In this document: one piece after another, positions 34,970 to 43,264 of the stretch
How positions within the stretch are numbered: position 1 is the first letter of the stretch
Layout of the letters: every line of letters begins with the position of its first letter
Assembly (NCBI RefSeq): GCF_002903145.1
Contig: NZ_PPDJ01000003.1
Location: 124,001-188,000 of the forward strand
Direction: 5' to 3'
DNA length: 64,000 nt
Origin: Halobacteriovorax sp. DA5
Lineage (GTDB): Bacteria > Bdellovibrionota > Bacteriovoracia > Bacteriovoracales > Bacteriovoracaceae
The notes under the pieces: model-generated
What the model was told of the DNA's origin: nothing
Seen by the model: only the letters and a program-made list of their open reading frames with translations
Databases searched by the model: none
Made by a program: the position numbers and the translations under genes

Positions 34970-35026
34970 CGCCAATTTTCCCAATCAATTCATGCCCTTA
35001 GTAGGTAAGCAGGTCAGGATTTCAAA

Positions 35027-35036
35027 ATTTTGAATC
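35027..35036. repeat. attR core (ATTTTGAATC)
   Basis: It is identical to attL at 10246-10255. The element side forms a near-palindrome (35019-35036, GATTTCAAAA then TTTTGAATC), as expected of paired core sites for a tyrosine integrase. Confidence 0.8.
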
Positions 35037-35065
35037 CGCTGTGTCTACCATTCCACCACCGGGCC
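35037..35065 (-). pseudogene. tRNA-Leu(CAA) 5' half, split by element insertion
   Basis: These 29 nt on the minus strand hold acceptor 5' strand GGCCCGG, the D-arm (GGTAGACAC) and the start of the anticodon stem. They join the 57 nt at 10199-10255 to give a normal 86-nt tRNA-Leu with perfect acceptor and anticodon stems. Its own promoter is intact upstream (35081-35109), so a truncated transcript may still be made and run into the element tRNA. Confidence 0.85.
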
Positions 35066-35080
35066 ATTGAGAATAGATTA

Positions 35081-35109
35081 AGTCTATTCATTTCAAGGAA
35101 ATCAGTCAA
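35081..35109 (-). promoter_or_regulatory. Native tRNA-Leu promoter
   Basis: On the minus strand TTGACT (35104-35109) and TAGACT (35081-35086) are 17 bp apart and end 15 bp before the tRNA 5' half. It may now drive the element tRNA about 180 bp downstream. Confidence 0.7.
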
Positions 35110-35335
35110 TTGTTAAAAATTCTGCGCATTGTTGACGCATGGTGCGTTTTTTGTTTTGGAAAATATAAATGATTTCTGTATAAGAGCGCTTTTGCGGACC
35201 TATGTGTTTTCCAGTTTTGGTGAGAGCCTGTTTCTTTAGTTAATTTTTTTTCACTTTGCTTAACTGAACTTAGGTACTTCTTTCTTTGTTATATGTCGAA
35301 AGACTCTTTGAAGAAACTCTACAAAGGAAGAATAT

Positions 35336-37240
35336 ATGAAAGTTGGATTTCTCGTTTTAATTTTATGTGTTATCTCATTTTTTGTAGGAAGAGGCACATC
35401 TTTTATGGGAAGCGCTCTTAGCACTAATACACTACTCCATGATAATCCAATGATGAAGTCGAAGGATAAGAAGTTATCAAAGCTTGATAATGGGGCCCTT
35501 GTGTCTAAGGAAACTTTCGATTATTGGAAATTACCGCAGGAAAGTTCAAAGCGTGGTTCATATGATAAATTAACTACTTTAAACTTAGGACGCGGTCTCT
35601 ATACAATTGGAAGCGATAGTATTGTAAACTCACATTTTATCATTGGTAACGATGGCGTAATCGTCTACGATACAGGCGATAACGAACACGATGCAAGCAT
35701 CTTTTATAAAGAGTTAAGAAAAGTTACTCAGTATCCTGTTAGAGCAATCATATACTCACATGAACATTATAGTCTTGGTGCAAAGTACTTTGTTGAAGAA
35801 GAAAAACGTAGAGGTAATAGAAATATTAAGATAATTGGTCATCCAAATACAAATAAAGTTATGGCGATGACAGGAGGAGTTGAAGCTCTACACTCTGAAG
35901 TTAGTGGTGTTTTAATGGCCAGAACAGTTGAGCAATTTAATCTATACCTTCCAGATAAAGGTGATGATGCACGTTTTAAAAATACTGTAATACCTAATAA
36001 TGATGGCTTTGTTCCTGTAAACACTCCTGTTCGTAATGGACAACGTCTAACAATTGTTGGTGTTGATATGACTTTCTATACTAAAGATATCGGTACAGAT
36101 ACCTCGAATCAAGTTCTCGTCCATATTCCATCTAAAAAGGCGGTACTGAATAATATTATGTGGGGCTGGTTTCCGAATATTTATAGTCTAAGAGGAGGTA
36201 AGTATCGTAACCCAGAAGATTGGAAAAGGTCAGTTGAGTTTATAAAAAAACTTAAACCAGAAATCCTTATGAGTACTCATTCTACTAGTCTAAGGGGACG
36301 AGAAAAAATAGCACAACGACTTCAAAGTTATCAAGATGGCCTCTCGTTTGTGTTAGATCAAACCTTAAAAGGTATCTCTCTTGGAATGGGTCCTGATGAA
36401 CTAAGATACTTTGTGAAAATTCCTGATTATTTAAAAAGTGAACCTACATTGATTGAAAATTATGGAACAGTTTCATCAATGCCTCCTCGTATTTATACAG
36501 CTATTTTTGGACATTTTGATCGTGATGCAACAAATCTTTATAAGCTTCATCCTGATGATGAAGCGAAGCGAATTGTTCTTGCGATGGGGGGGGAGACACG
36601 AGTTAAGTCGCTAGCTGATTATGCATATCGAGACGGAGATTATCAGTGGTCATGTCAGTTAGCTAATTATCTTGTTCGAATTAATAATAGTAATGATAAT
36701 AATCAAATCAAAGCAAATTGTTTAAAACAAATTGGCTATCGAAGCCTTGCTACAACTGCTCGTAGTTGGGCCTTGAGTCAAGCAAGAAAAGCAGAAGGTA
36801 AGGTTGCCATTATTAAAAATGCACCAGCAACCTTTGTACAAGTAAGAAATAATGCAAGTGCGTTTGTTAATAATTATCGCATTAGAATTAATCCCGGACG
36901 ATCTCAAGGGACTGATAAGTTCATTGCAGTGAATCTCGGTTATGATGAAAAGTATGGCCTACATATAAGAAATGCCGTTGTTGATTTTGTTACAGATAGG
37001 AAGATGATTGAGAAGATGAAGGATATTGAAGTGCACATGAACAAAGATACGTTTACAAAGATTTATAATAATTTAGGAACTGTTGATGACTTTATCGCTA
37101 GTGCAGATATTGGAATTGAAAAAGGAACGAGAGAAGAAGTTATCGAAGCCTTTTCAAATTTCGATATTATCTATGATTGGGAAAATGATCCGGCCCTGAA
37201 TGTGCTAAAAGAACGTACGCTGGCCAGTGAAGAAGAATGA
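35336..37240 (+). CDS. Alkylsulfatase-like MBL-fold protein with altered zinc motif
   Basis: This 634-residue protein has an N-terminal membrane anchor or signal peptide (residues 1-24). The MBL domain and the dimerisation and SCP-like C-terminal layout are those of SdsA1-type alkyl sulfatases (GLYTIGSDSIVNSHFI, MPPRIYTAIFGHFDRDATNLY). The zinc site that usually reads THxHxDHxxG is SHEHYSLGAKYF here, so a metal-binding Asp/His pair is replaced. Catalysis may be changed or lost. An AAAGGAAG ribosome site precedes ATG 35336. A terminator lies beyond the stop. Confidence 0.75.
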   Translation: MKVGFLVLILCVISFFVGRGTSFMGSALSTNTLLHDNPMMKSKDKKLSKLDNGALVSKETFDYWKLPQESSKRGSYDKLTTLNLGRGLYTIGSDSIVNSHFIIGNDGVIVYDTGDNEHDASIFYKELRKVTQYPVRAIIYSHEHYSLGAKYFVEEEKRRGNRNIKIIGHPNTNKVMAMTGGVEALHSEVSGVLMARTVEQFNLYLPDKGDDARFKNTVIPNNDGFVPVNTPVRNGQRLTIVGVDMTFYTKDIGTDTSNQVLVHIPSKKAVLNNIMWGWFPNIYSLRGGKYRNPEDWKRSVEFIKKLKPEILMSTHSTSLRGREKIAQRLQSYQDGLSFVLDQTLKGISLGMGPDELRYFVKIPDYLKSEPTLIENYGTVSSMPPRIYTAIFGHFDRDATNLYKLHPDDEAKRIVLAMGGETRVKSLADYAYRDGDYQWSCQLANYLVRINNSNDNNQIKANCLKQIGYRSLATTARSWALSQARKAEGKVAIIKNAPATFVQVRNNASAFVNNYRIRINPGRSQGTDKFIAVNLGYDEKYGLHIRNAVVDFVTDRKMIEKMKDIEVHMNKDTFTKIYNNLGTVDDFIASADIGIEKGTREEVIEAFSNFDIIYDWENDPALNVLKERTLASEEE

Positions 37241-37251
37241 TTATTAAAAAA

Positions 37252-38211
37252 CTAACCCTTTCGTATTAACGAGAGGGTTTTTCTACAATTATATTGGTAA
37301 ATATCTTCCGGAATATATTGATGTATTTTCGTGTTATCAATAATACATGAATACATAACGAAATCGATGAAATAACTCGGGAACGGCCAGATCTTTCTGA
37401 TCGCTTTTGAAAGAACTTCTAATGTGAAAACTGGAAATGGAATATCCCTTGTACCTGTAATCTTCTTTGCCTCTTGAAGTGATATCGTTTCACTTGGAGC
37501 AACATTGTAGACACCTGTTGGAATTTTATCTAATGCTTGAAATAAAATATTTGCCATATCGTATTCATGGATAAATTGCATCATAGGATTAAAATCAATT
37601 GGCACAGGAGTCATATTAGAAGTTAAATATCGAGAGATGGTGTTATCAATTTGAGGTCCTATAATATTACAAGGACGTAGAACAACTGTTTCGATATTTT
37701 CTCTATTTTTCCACATCCAGTTAGTACATAGAGCGTCTATCTCTGTCACATCACGTAGCTCAGGGTGCTTAATACTAACTTTTAGTGGATAGTCTTCATT
37801 TATAAATACAGGATTGTCTGGTTGTGCCCCGTAAACGTGATAGGTAGAAAGCATGATAAACTTTTTAATTAAATACTTTTCCGCGAGCTCCAATACTTTA
37901 CTGGTATTAACAAGACTGAAACTTAGGCGTTCCTCGGCACTTCCTCCGGGAGGAGTAATCCTTCCTATTTGATAGATCGATTCAAATCTATTTTCACGAA
38001 AGAGCTTTTCAAAATTTCGTCGTGTATATCGCATACGATGAAATGTATAATTATCGAAATCAACTTCGTTTTTCATCTTTCGAGAATCAATTCCAATGAT
38101 TCTTGCATCAGGCATACGCTTTGCTAGAATTCCACATAGAATATTTGCTAGCCCTCCTGAAGCACCAATGATTAAGATAGAGCGTTTATTATTCATCGCC
38201 GTTATCCTCAT
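37252..38211 (-). CDS. NAD-dependent epimerase/dehydratase (extended SDR)
   Basis: This 319-residue protein has an N-terminal Rossmann motif (LIIGASGGLANILCG) and typical extended-SDR positions: STYHVYG with Tyr but a distant Lys, and VLRPCNIIGP. The YxxxK pair is unclear, so it may be an atypical member. The start overlaps the acyltransferase gene by 23 bp, so the two are co-translated, suggesting lipid or sterol-like modification. The 3' coding end contains the opposing terminator of the sulfatase-like gene. Confidence 0.8.
   Translation of the reverse strand: MRITAMNNKRSILIIGASGGLANILCGILAKRMPDARIIGIDSRKMKNEVDFDNYTFHRMRYTRRNFEKLFRENRFESIYQIGRITPPGGSAEERLSFSLVNTSKVLELAEKYLIKKFIMLSTYHVYGAQPDNPVFINEDYPLKVSIKHPELRDVTEIDALCTNWMWKNRENIETVVLRPCNIIGPQIDNTISRYLTSNMTPVPIDFNPMMQFIHEYDMANILFQALDKIPTGVYNVAPSETISLQEAKKITGTRDIPFPVFTLEVLSKAIRKIWPFPSYFIDFVMYSCIIDNTKIHQYIPEDIYQYNCRKTLSLIRKG
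37254..37283 (+). terminator. Terminator of the sulfatase-like gene
   Basis: AACCCTTTCGT (37254-37264) pairs with ACGAGAGGGTT (37269-37279), with one G-U pair, followed by TTTTTC. It lies within the 3' end of the convergent SDR gene. Confidence 0.75.
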
Positions 38212-39109
38212 TCATTTTTTTAGAAAATGCCCAAGGTCTACGTGTCTTCCTACCTTCAGTAAGCATTGATTGAATGACTCTTTCTATTTCTCGAATATGT
38301 GGATTAATTAAGCTATCCTCACTATCTGCATCAATATCTTCTGGTAATTCTATTGGTTTACCTACATGAATATCAATAGGTGATGGGAGTGGGAAGTAAT
38401 TTGCACTTATAGGCAGTGCTGGAAGCTTCAAGATTTTAGCAACTGCGCTTGCTTGGTAAACATAAGGAAATATCTCTTCGGCTCCAACAACTGCAACGGG
38501 GAGTATTTTTACACCACTCTTTAGTGCCATTCTAAAAAATCCCGGCGTGAACTCTTGAACTTTATAATAGTTAGTTGTGCTCTTAGAGACGCCTCTTACA
38601 CCTTCTGGAAAGATAAGAAGAGATTCACCTCTTTTCAGAAGATTGAGGCAATTATCACGATCACCTAAAACGGCACCACATTCAGAAGACCATTTGTTAA
38701 TAAAGGGAAGAGCTGTAAAAAAGCGTTCAACCATTAGCCTTAAAACTCTAGGTGGTTCATTTTCAAAAGCGAAGGCACAGCCAATCATGAGGCCATCAAT
38801 GGCGATTTGACCTGAGTGATTGGATATAACCATGTACTGTTCATTTTTGATATTCTCTTTACCAAATAAACGCACCTTAAAGTAGTGGCGATAAATTGTA
38901 TAAAGAATTTCAAAACTCTTCTTGGCTTTTGGAACACTTAGGCCCCAAGGGTCTTCTGTCTCCCCATAAATCTTTAAAAGACTTTGATAAGTACTTTCGA
39001 GAGTGCTCTTTTCTTCACTGGTTAGTAAGTCCTTATAACTTGAAAATTTACTTTCAAGAACCTGTTCAAAAGAGTTGAATTTTTTTGCTAAAAAATCTAA
39101 TGAAATCAT
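38189..39109 (-). CDS. PlsC-type 1-acyl-glycerol-phosphate acyltransferase family
   Basis: This 306-residue protein has the acyltransferase block VISNHSGQIAIDG (His and Asp of the HxnD motif), a MVERFFTALPFI stretch and LLIFPEGVRG. The HxnD spacing is longer than in PlsC itself, as in the DGAT/hemolysin-like branch. It acts at the inner membrane on acyl donors and a glycerolipid-like acceptor. It is coupled to the SDR gene downstream by a 23-bp overlap. Confidence 0.85.
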   Translation of the reverse strand: MISLDFLAKKFNSFEQVLESKFSSYKDLLTSEEKSTLESTYQSLLKIYGETEDPWGLSVPKAKKSFEILYTIYRHYFKVRLFGKENIKNEQYMVISNHSGQIAIDGLMIGCAFAFENEPPRVLRLMVERFFTALPFINKWSSECGAVLGDRDNCLNLLKRGESLLIFPEGVRGVSKSTTNYYKVQEFTPGFFRMALKSGVKILPVAVVGAEEIFPYVYQASAVAKILKLPALPISANYFPLPSPIDIHVGKPIELPEDIDADSEDSLINPHIREIERVIQSMLTEGRKTRRPWAFSKKMNEDNGDE

Positions 39110-39169
39110 ACTTATCTTTTTGTAAAATAGGGGACGATCTATTATTTATTCTATCTGAAAGAGTGAATT

Positions 39170-39469
39170 ATGCAAAAAGAGGAATGGAAAACCAAGCTTA
39201 AGAAAATAGTTGATGAGTGCTCTCAAGAACTATCCAAGGCAACTGTTATTGGTAAGAAGATGCTTACTGCGTCTCATACAAATACTCTGTTAAATGAGAA
39301 GTATCAGGAGTTGGGACAACTAGCTGCAAAGCATCTTAGTTCGGGAATACTTGAGTGGGAAAACCCTAAAGTTGATGAACTCTTAAAAGAAATTAAAGAT
39401 TATGAAAATCAACTTCATTTGATGGAAAAAGACGTATCAAATATTAAATCAAAATGTTCTAAAGAGTAG
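39170..39469 (+). CDS. Small helical protein, unknown
   Basis: This 99-residue protein is almost entirely helical, with a coiled-coil-like C-terminus (KDYENQLHLMEKDVSNIKSK). No signal peptide and no recognised family. It is convergent with engB with a 1-bp gap between stops, so no terminator separates them. It is preceded by a GAAAGAG-type weak ribosome site. Confidence 0.6.
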   Translation: MQKEEWKTKLKKIVDECSQELSKATVIGKKMLTASHTNTLLNEKYQELGQLAAKHLSSGILEWENPKVDELLKEIKDYENQLHLMEKDVSNIKSKCSKE

Positions 39470-39470
39470 C

Positions 39471-40148
39471 TTAGTCTCTTTGGTTATTCTCTAGCTCATT
39501 TTGTAATAAAAGGTAATTGATAATGGCATTTTCTAATTGCGGAACCCCTTGTCCTTTTAGGGCCGAAATAAAGTGAATTTGAGTTACCCACTTATGTTCT
39601 TTAAAGATAGCAGGCTTTAGCTTGTTAAGTGCCGCTCTTTCTTTTTGAGTCTTAAGCTTATCAAGTTTATTAAATAGAAGAAATGCTTCATGACCAAATG
39701 GGCTTAGGTAATCTCTAAAGACTAAGTCAGCTTTTTGATTTGGGTGACGAGCATCTTGAAGATTAAGCATAAGGTTTTGTTCACCACAGTTCTTAAAAAA
39801 TTCATCCATTAGATTTGCCCAATGAGCATGAATTTCTTTTGAAACCTTAGCATGTCCGTAACCAGGAAGGTCAAATAGATAGAAAGGTGGAAGATTATCG
39901 ACAACTTTACCTTCTTTCTCTAATTGAAATGAGAAGATATTTACTTGGCGTGTACGTCCTGGTGTCTTTGAAGTAACAGCAGTACTTTTTCCAAATAAAG
40001 AGTTAATTGTTGAAGATTTACCCGCATTTGAGCGGCCAATGAAACTTACACCAATCGGTTTTTCTGCATTTAACCATTCAATTAGTTGGTTCACATCTGT
40101 CATTCCGTATTTGAATTGAGTTGTACCTTTGGCGATTTTATATTCCAT
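39471..40148 (-). CDS. engB: Ribosome biogenesis GTPase EngB/YsxC
   Basis: This 225-residue TrmE-Era-EngA-like GTPase has P-loop GRSNAGKSS (38-46), switch II LFDLPGYGHAKVSK and LFNKLDKLK as the G4 motif. Length is typical. EngB acts in assembly of the large ribosomal subunit. It stands alone, divergent from a sigma54-type activator. Confidence 0.95.
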   Translation of the reverse strand: MEYKIAKGTTQFKYGMTDVNQLIEWLNAEKPIGVSFIGRSNAGKSSTINSLFGKSTAVTSKTPGRTRQVNIFSFQLEKEGKVVDNLPPFYLFDLPGYGHAKVSKEIHAHWANLMDEFFKNCGEQNLMLNLQDARHPNQKADLVFRDYLSPFGHEAFLLFNKLDKLKTQKERAALNKLKPAIFKEHKWVTQIHFISALKGQGVPQLENAIINYLLLQNELENNQRD

Positions 40149-40201
40149 TTTTCTTCACTTCCGTTTATCTACGATTTTGCTTAAATTCTAAGGAGTTATA
40201 T

Positions 40202-41443
40202 ATGCTAGAAGTACCAAAGTTAGATAAACTTGTAAAAGACACATTTTGTGTTCATGGAAATTCTATAGAAATTACACCTTTATTTGGCTCAAAACGTCGA
40301 ATTTTATTGAATCGAACATCCTATCATATTGAATTAACAGGAAAGGAGTTTATTGTTGATTCTCTAGAAATATCACTACCTATTATTTCGATAGAGGATG
40401 AAGCTGGCTTTAAGCTATCAATTGTGAAAACAAATGTAGGTGATACCTTTTGTTTGTCAGGAATTAATGGAGCAACCTTTAGAATTAACGGCTCATTTTC
40501 ATCTCACGCTTATCTGAGGAAGGGCGATGAAATCATCCTTGGGCGAAATCGAATTCGCTGCTTAAGAGAGGAGCGCAAAGAGAAGCTCAGTTTTGATTAT
40601 CAAATCCATCCAAAGCTTAATGTCTTAATTGAAGGAGAGACTGGAACTGGAAAGAGCTATTTAGCAAAAAAGATACATGAGCAAAGTGGCGTGCTTGGTA
40701 ATTTTGTTCATCTTAACTTAAGTTCTTACTCTCATAATATTTTGGAGTCAGAATTATTTGGTCATAAGAAAGGATCTTTTACAGGTGCCTTAAGTGATAA
40801 GGATGGTGCTCTAAAAATGGCCAATGGTGGAACATTATTCTTAGATGAAATCGATTCTATTTCAAAAGAAGTTCAAGCAAAGCTTTTGCTCTTTCTCGAT
40901 GATGGACTTTTCTATCCAGTTGGATCAAATCAAGCGCAATATATAAAAACTAGAGTTATCGTGGCCTCAGGTCGCTCCCTGTTAAAGCTAGTAGAGGAAG
41001 GGAAAATGCGCTCTGATTTTTATTTTCGTATATCATCTGAAGAAGTGATAAAATTAGATTCTTTGCGTGAGAATGATCAACGTTTAAATGAGTTACTTTG
41101 TTCTTATGAAAATCGATATGGCATTACCATTCACCCTAAACTTAAGAAGTTTTATCATTGTTACTCATGGCCTGGAAATATTAGGCAATTAAATGCACAT
41201 TTAAAAAAGAAGCACCTAAAGGGGAAGTCAAATCTTCTAACTTATTGTGAAATGGATGATAATCTTATGGATCACAATCAGATAATAGATCGTTCTATTG
41301 AAAATAATGAATTCTATTCATATCGAGATATGAAGCATCGTTACTTTTTAAAAGTTTTTAATCATTGTGACCAAAATGTTGCAACTACTGCAAGTTTACT
41401 TGGAGTTTCAAATCAAACAGTGAGAACGGTCTTATCCATTTAA
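40202..41443 (+). CDS. Sigma54-dependent activator with FHA-like N-terminus
   Basis: This 413-residue protein has an N-terminal FHA-like sensor (~residues 25-125; VGDTFCLSGINGATFRINGS, GDEIILGRNRIRC). The AAA+ domain has GETGTGKS (145-152), GSFTGA (191-196, canonical GAFTGA with A to S) and LFLDEIDS. The C-terminal Fis-type HTH ends NVATTASLLGVSNQTVRT. ATG 40202, with AGGAG 6 nt upstream, is preferred over an upstream in-frame start. The lack of a receiver domain implies control by phosphoprotein binding to FHA. Its 3' end overlaps the convergent gene by 12 bp. Confidence 0.85.
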   Translation: MLEVPKLDKLVKDTFCVHGNSIEITPLFGSKRRILLNRTSYHIELTGKEFIVDSLEISLPIISIEDEAGFKLSIVKTNVGDTFCLSGINGATFRINGSFSSHAYLRKGDEIILGRNRIRCLREERKEKLSFDYQIHPKLNVLIEGETGTGKSYLAKKIHEQSGVLGNFVHLNLSSYSHNILESELFGHKKGSFTGALSDKDGALKMANGGTLFLDEIDSISKEVQAKLLLFLDDGLFYPVGSNQAQYIKTRVIVASGRSLLKLVEEGKMRSDFYFRISSEEVIKLDSLRENDQRLNELLCSYENRYGITIHPKLKKFYHCYSWPGNIRQLNAHLKKKHLKGKSNLLTYCEMDDNLMDHNQIIDRSIENNEFYSYRDMKHRYFLKVFNHCDQNVATTASLLGVSNQTVRTVLSI

Positions 41444-42301
41444 AATTGAGTCGATATAGACCTTTTCAACGTGACCGTCGATTTTTAGATCTTCAATTAG
41501 TTTATTAACTTCATAACGAACTTTTTCTTTGATAATTTTCTTCCCTTCTGGCTCAAGAGGAAAGTTAGGCACAACAGCTTGAAGTGATTCATTGAGGCGG
41601 TCGCGTATTAAAATCTCATTTTCTGGTTTATAGAAATACTGGGCCGTGTATCGATTATTTGTTTCTAATAGCACATCGATAAGAAGAGACTTCATGCCAT
41701 TTCTATTTTTTATGTAAATTGGAATATCAACATTTCTTAAAAAGATCGTTCTTTTATTGGCCAGACGATAACGAGATCGACCCCATTTAGCTTTTTCTAG
41801 ATCTTCTTCACTAGCAATTTTTCTTTCTTGTTTTGGAGAAGTCTTATCTGAAATCTCCTGGATATTTTGATAAACAGAAATACCTGTTAGTGAAAAAACA
41901 GTTAGGGTACATGTTATTCCCACGGCCTTGGCCGGAGAGACTGCTGCAAGTTTTAGGGCAACATTCTTTGACCAAAAACTTTTCGCTGCGTTGTAGGCCA
42001 TGAGAGGAATATCACCAGACATTTTAAAATTCTTAAAAGCAGCTCCAACACTTGCTAAACTTTGCTTTTTGGCCAGCATGAATGTGACTAATGCAGCTAG
42101 CTTAATTCTAAACCATTTCTTTGCCGGCCCAGTAAGGAACTCTGGCAAGGCAATGATCTTCTGGATTAGTCCAGCGATTGTCTTTAGAAAGTTGTGATAA
42201 GAATTCTTAATCTTATTTGGAGTAATTCCAGTAAAGAAGTTGGCAAGATTTGTTAGCAAACCATTTAAATATTTTTCAATTTTTAGCCATTTATTCATCA
42301 T
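41432..42301 (-). CDS. Membrane protein with FliL-like C-terminal domain
   Basis: This 289-residue protein has an amphipathic/hydrophobic N-terminal half with a TM segment near ~125-145. The periplasmic C-terminus (RTIFLRNVDIPIYIKN..., RDRLNESLQAVVPNF..., PEGKKIIKEKVRYEVNKL) follows the FliL pattern of strand, LRD-helix and final short strand. FliL proteins sit by the flagellar stator. The long N-terminal extension is unusual for FliL. The assignment is by pattern only. Confidence 0.5.
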   Translation of the reverse strand: MMNKWLKIEKYLNGLLTNLANFFTGITPNKIKNSYHNFLKTIAGLIQKIIALPEFLTGPAKKWFRIKLAALVTFMLAKKQSLASVGAAFKNFKMSGDIPLMAYNAAKSFWSKNVALKLAAVSPAKAVGITCTLTVFSLTGISVYQNIQEISDKTSPKQERKIASEEDLEKAKWGRSRYRLANKRTIFLRNVDIPIYIKNRNGMKSLLIDVLLETNNRYTAQYFYKPENEILIRDRLNESLQAVVPNFPLEPEGKKIIKEKVRYEVNKLIEDLKIDGHVEKVYIDSILNG

Positions 42302-42502
42302 TACAGAATATCCCCAAATCTATCTCTATAGCACTTATCGGCAAGTCCCTAAAATACCTGAGTGGCAACAGTTAATTCTTGAGTAAATTAATATGCTAGG
42401 AAGTTTTTTCTGGATGTGGGGGAAGCTGAATGGATTCTTAAGAAATCTCAATAATTACGCCGTAGAGAAGAGGTGATGGGGAGAATATTTTAAGGAGAAG
42501 AC

Positions 42503-43159
42503 ATGCTTAGAGCATTAACATTATTTTCACTTTTGACCATTGTTTCATGCGGACCGATCTCAATGGATCGACAATTTCTTGATGTTATGGGAGAGGAAGA
42601 TGAAGGATTCTCACTATTTAGCCCAGGTAAGGCGTTTGATACTGTTGGGGGAGACCCTAGCTATGTGCAGTACTCTAAAGATGAAATGATGAAAAGAACA
42701 CCATCAAGTGAAGAAGATTACCCTTCATGGTCTCAAGAAAAACGATTGAAAATGGAGCTACAGGGTAAGCTCGATAGTATGCGTCCTGAGGATCGTGAAG
42801 CATTCCGTCGAAAAGAGAGGATGTTTGATAATGACTCTCAAAAACTATACTACCTAACATTAACAAGAGCAGAGCAGCAAGAATATGGAAGAACCCTCGT
42901 TCGATATGAGAAGCAGAGGAAATTTGAGGCCAGAAAGCCTGCATCAATTTTTCGCTATTCTCCAAGAGCTCAGGCACACCGCGAAATTGCAATGGGGATG
43001 GACAAGAAGAATGTAATTGATCGCTGGGGAAACCCACATCGTGTTGACACAGCAGGTAACCCACAGCTTGAAAATGAGCGTTGGACCTTCTTTGAAAATG
43101 GTGAGCGTAAATTTGTCTACTTTAGCCAAGGAAAGGTTGAAGGCTGGTCTCTCGAGTAG
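42503..43159 (+). CDS. Lipoprotein with SmpA/BamE-like C-terminus
   Basis: This 218-residue protein has a lipobox LLTIVSC (Cys16). The central region is charged and helical. The C-terminal 60 residues (IAMGMDKKNVIDRWGNPHRVDTAG, ENERWTFFENGER) follow the SmpA/OmlA-type fold found in BamE. AAGGAG precedes ATG 42503. Probably outer membrane attached. Its relation to the BAM complex is untested. Confidence 0.65.
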   Translation: MLRALTLFSLLTIVSCGPISMDRQFLDVMGEEDEGFSLFSPGKAFDTVGGDPSYVQYSKDEMMKRTPSSEEDYPSWSQEKRLKMELQGKLDSMRPEDREAFRRKERMFDNDSQKLYYLTLTRAEQQEYGRTLVRYEKQRKFEARKPASIFRYSPRAQAHREIAMGMDKKNVIDRWGNPHRVDTAGNPQLENERWTFFENGERKFVYFSQGKVEGWSLE

Positions 43160-43264
43160 GGAAAGCAATCTTCAGGGGAGTATAATAAATATTTAATATT
43201 ATTACTTCTAGCGGTTGATATCGCTGTATATTTGAGTTAAAAAAGTCATTCATTGGGAGAGGAA

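Larger units (their letters stand above)
10246..35036. mobile_element. Integrative element in tRNA-Leu carrying a replacement tRNA, type I R-M and primase-helicase
   Basis: The bounds are set by a 10-bp direct repeat, ATTTTGAATC, at 10246-10255 and 35027-35036 inside the two halves of one tRNA-Leu. A tyrosine integrase (33227-34534) and an intact tRNA-Leu (34767-34852) lie at the right end. Candidate arm sites TTTACCAATT lie at both ends. Cargo includes restriction-modification genes, an AAA ATPase, a primase-helicase, a second recombinase with an XRE regulator and an envelope operon. No phage structural genes are visible. It looks like an integrative element or satellite rather than a complete prophage. 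Confidence 0.88.
34875..35335. other. Right end of element, attR and flanking chromosome without genes
   Basis: No protein gene. The stretch holds arm-site repeats, the attR core, the tRNA-Leu 5' half and its promoter. Beyond 35110 it is unannotated chromosomal leader, with a hairpin-like stretch around 35122-35148 (GCGCA...TGCG plus T-run) and the 16-bp repeat at 35169-35184. Confidence 0.6.

Noticed and set aside
10246..35036. Complete prophage
   Set aside because: No terminase, portal, capsid, tail or lysis genes are visible; the content fits an integrative or satellite element.
42403..42476. 27-codon frame MLGSFFWMWGKLNGFLRN... before the lipoprotein gene
   Set aside because: No ribosome site and no supporting context; too short to call.
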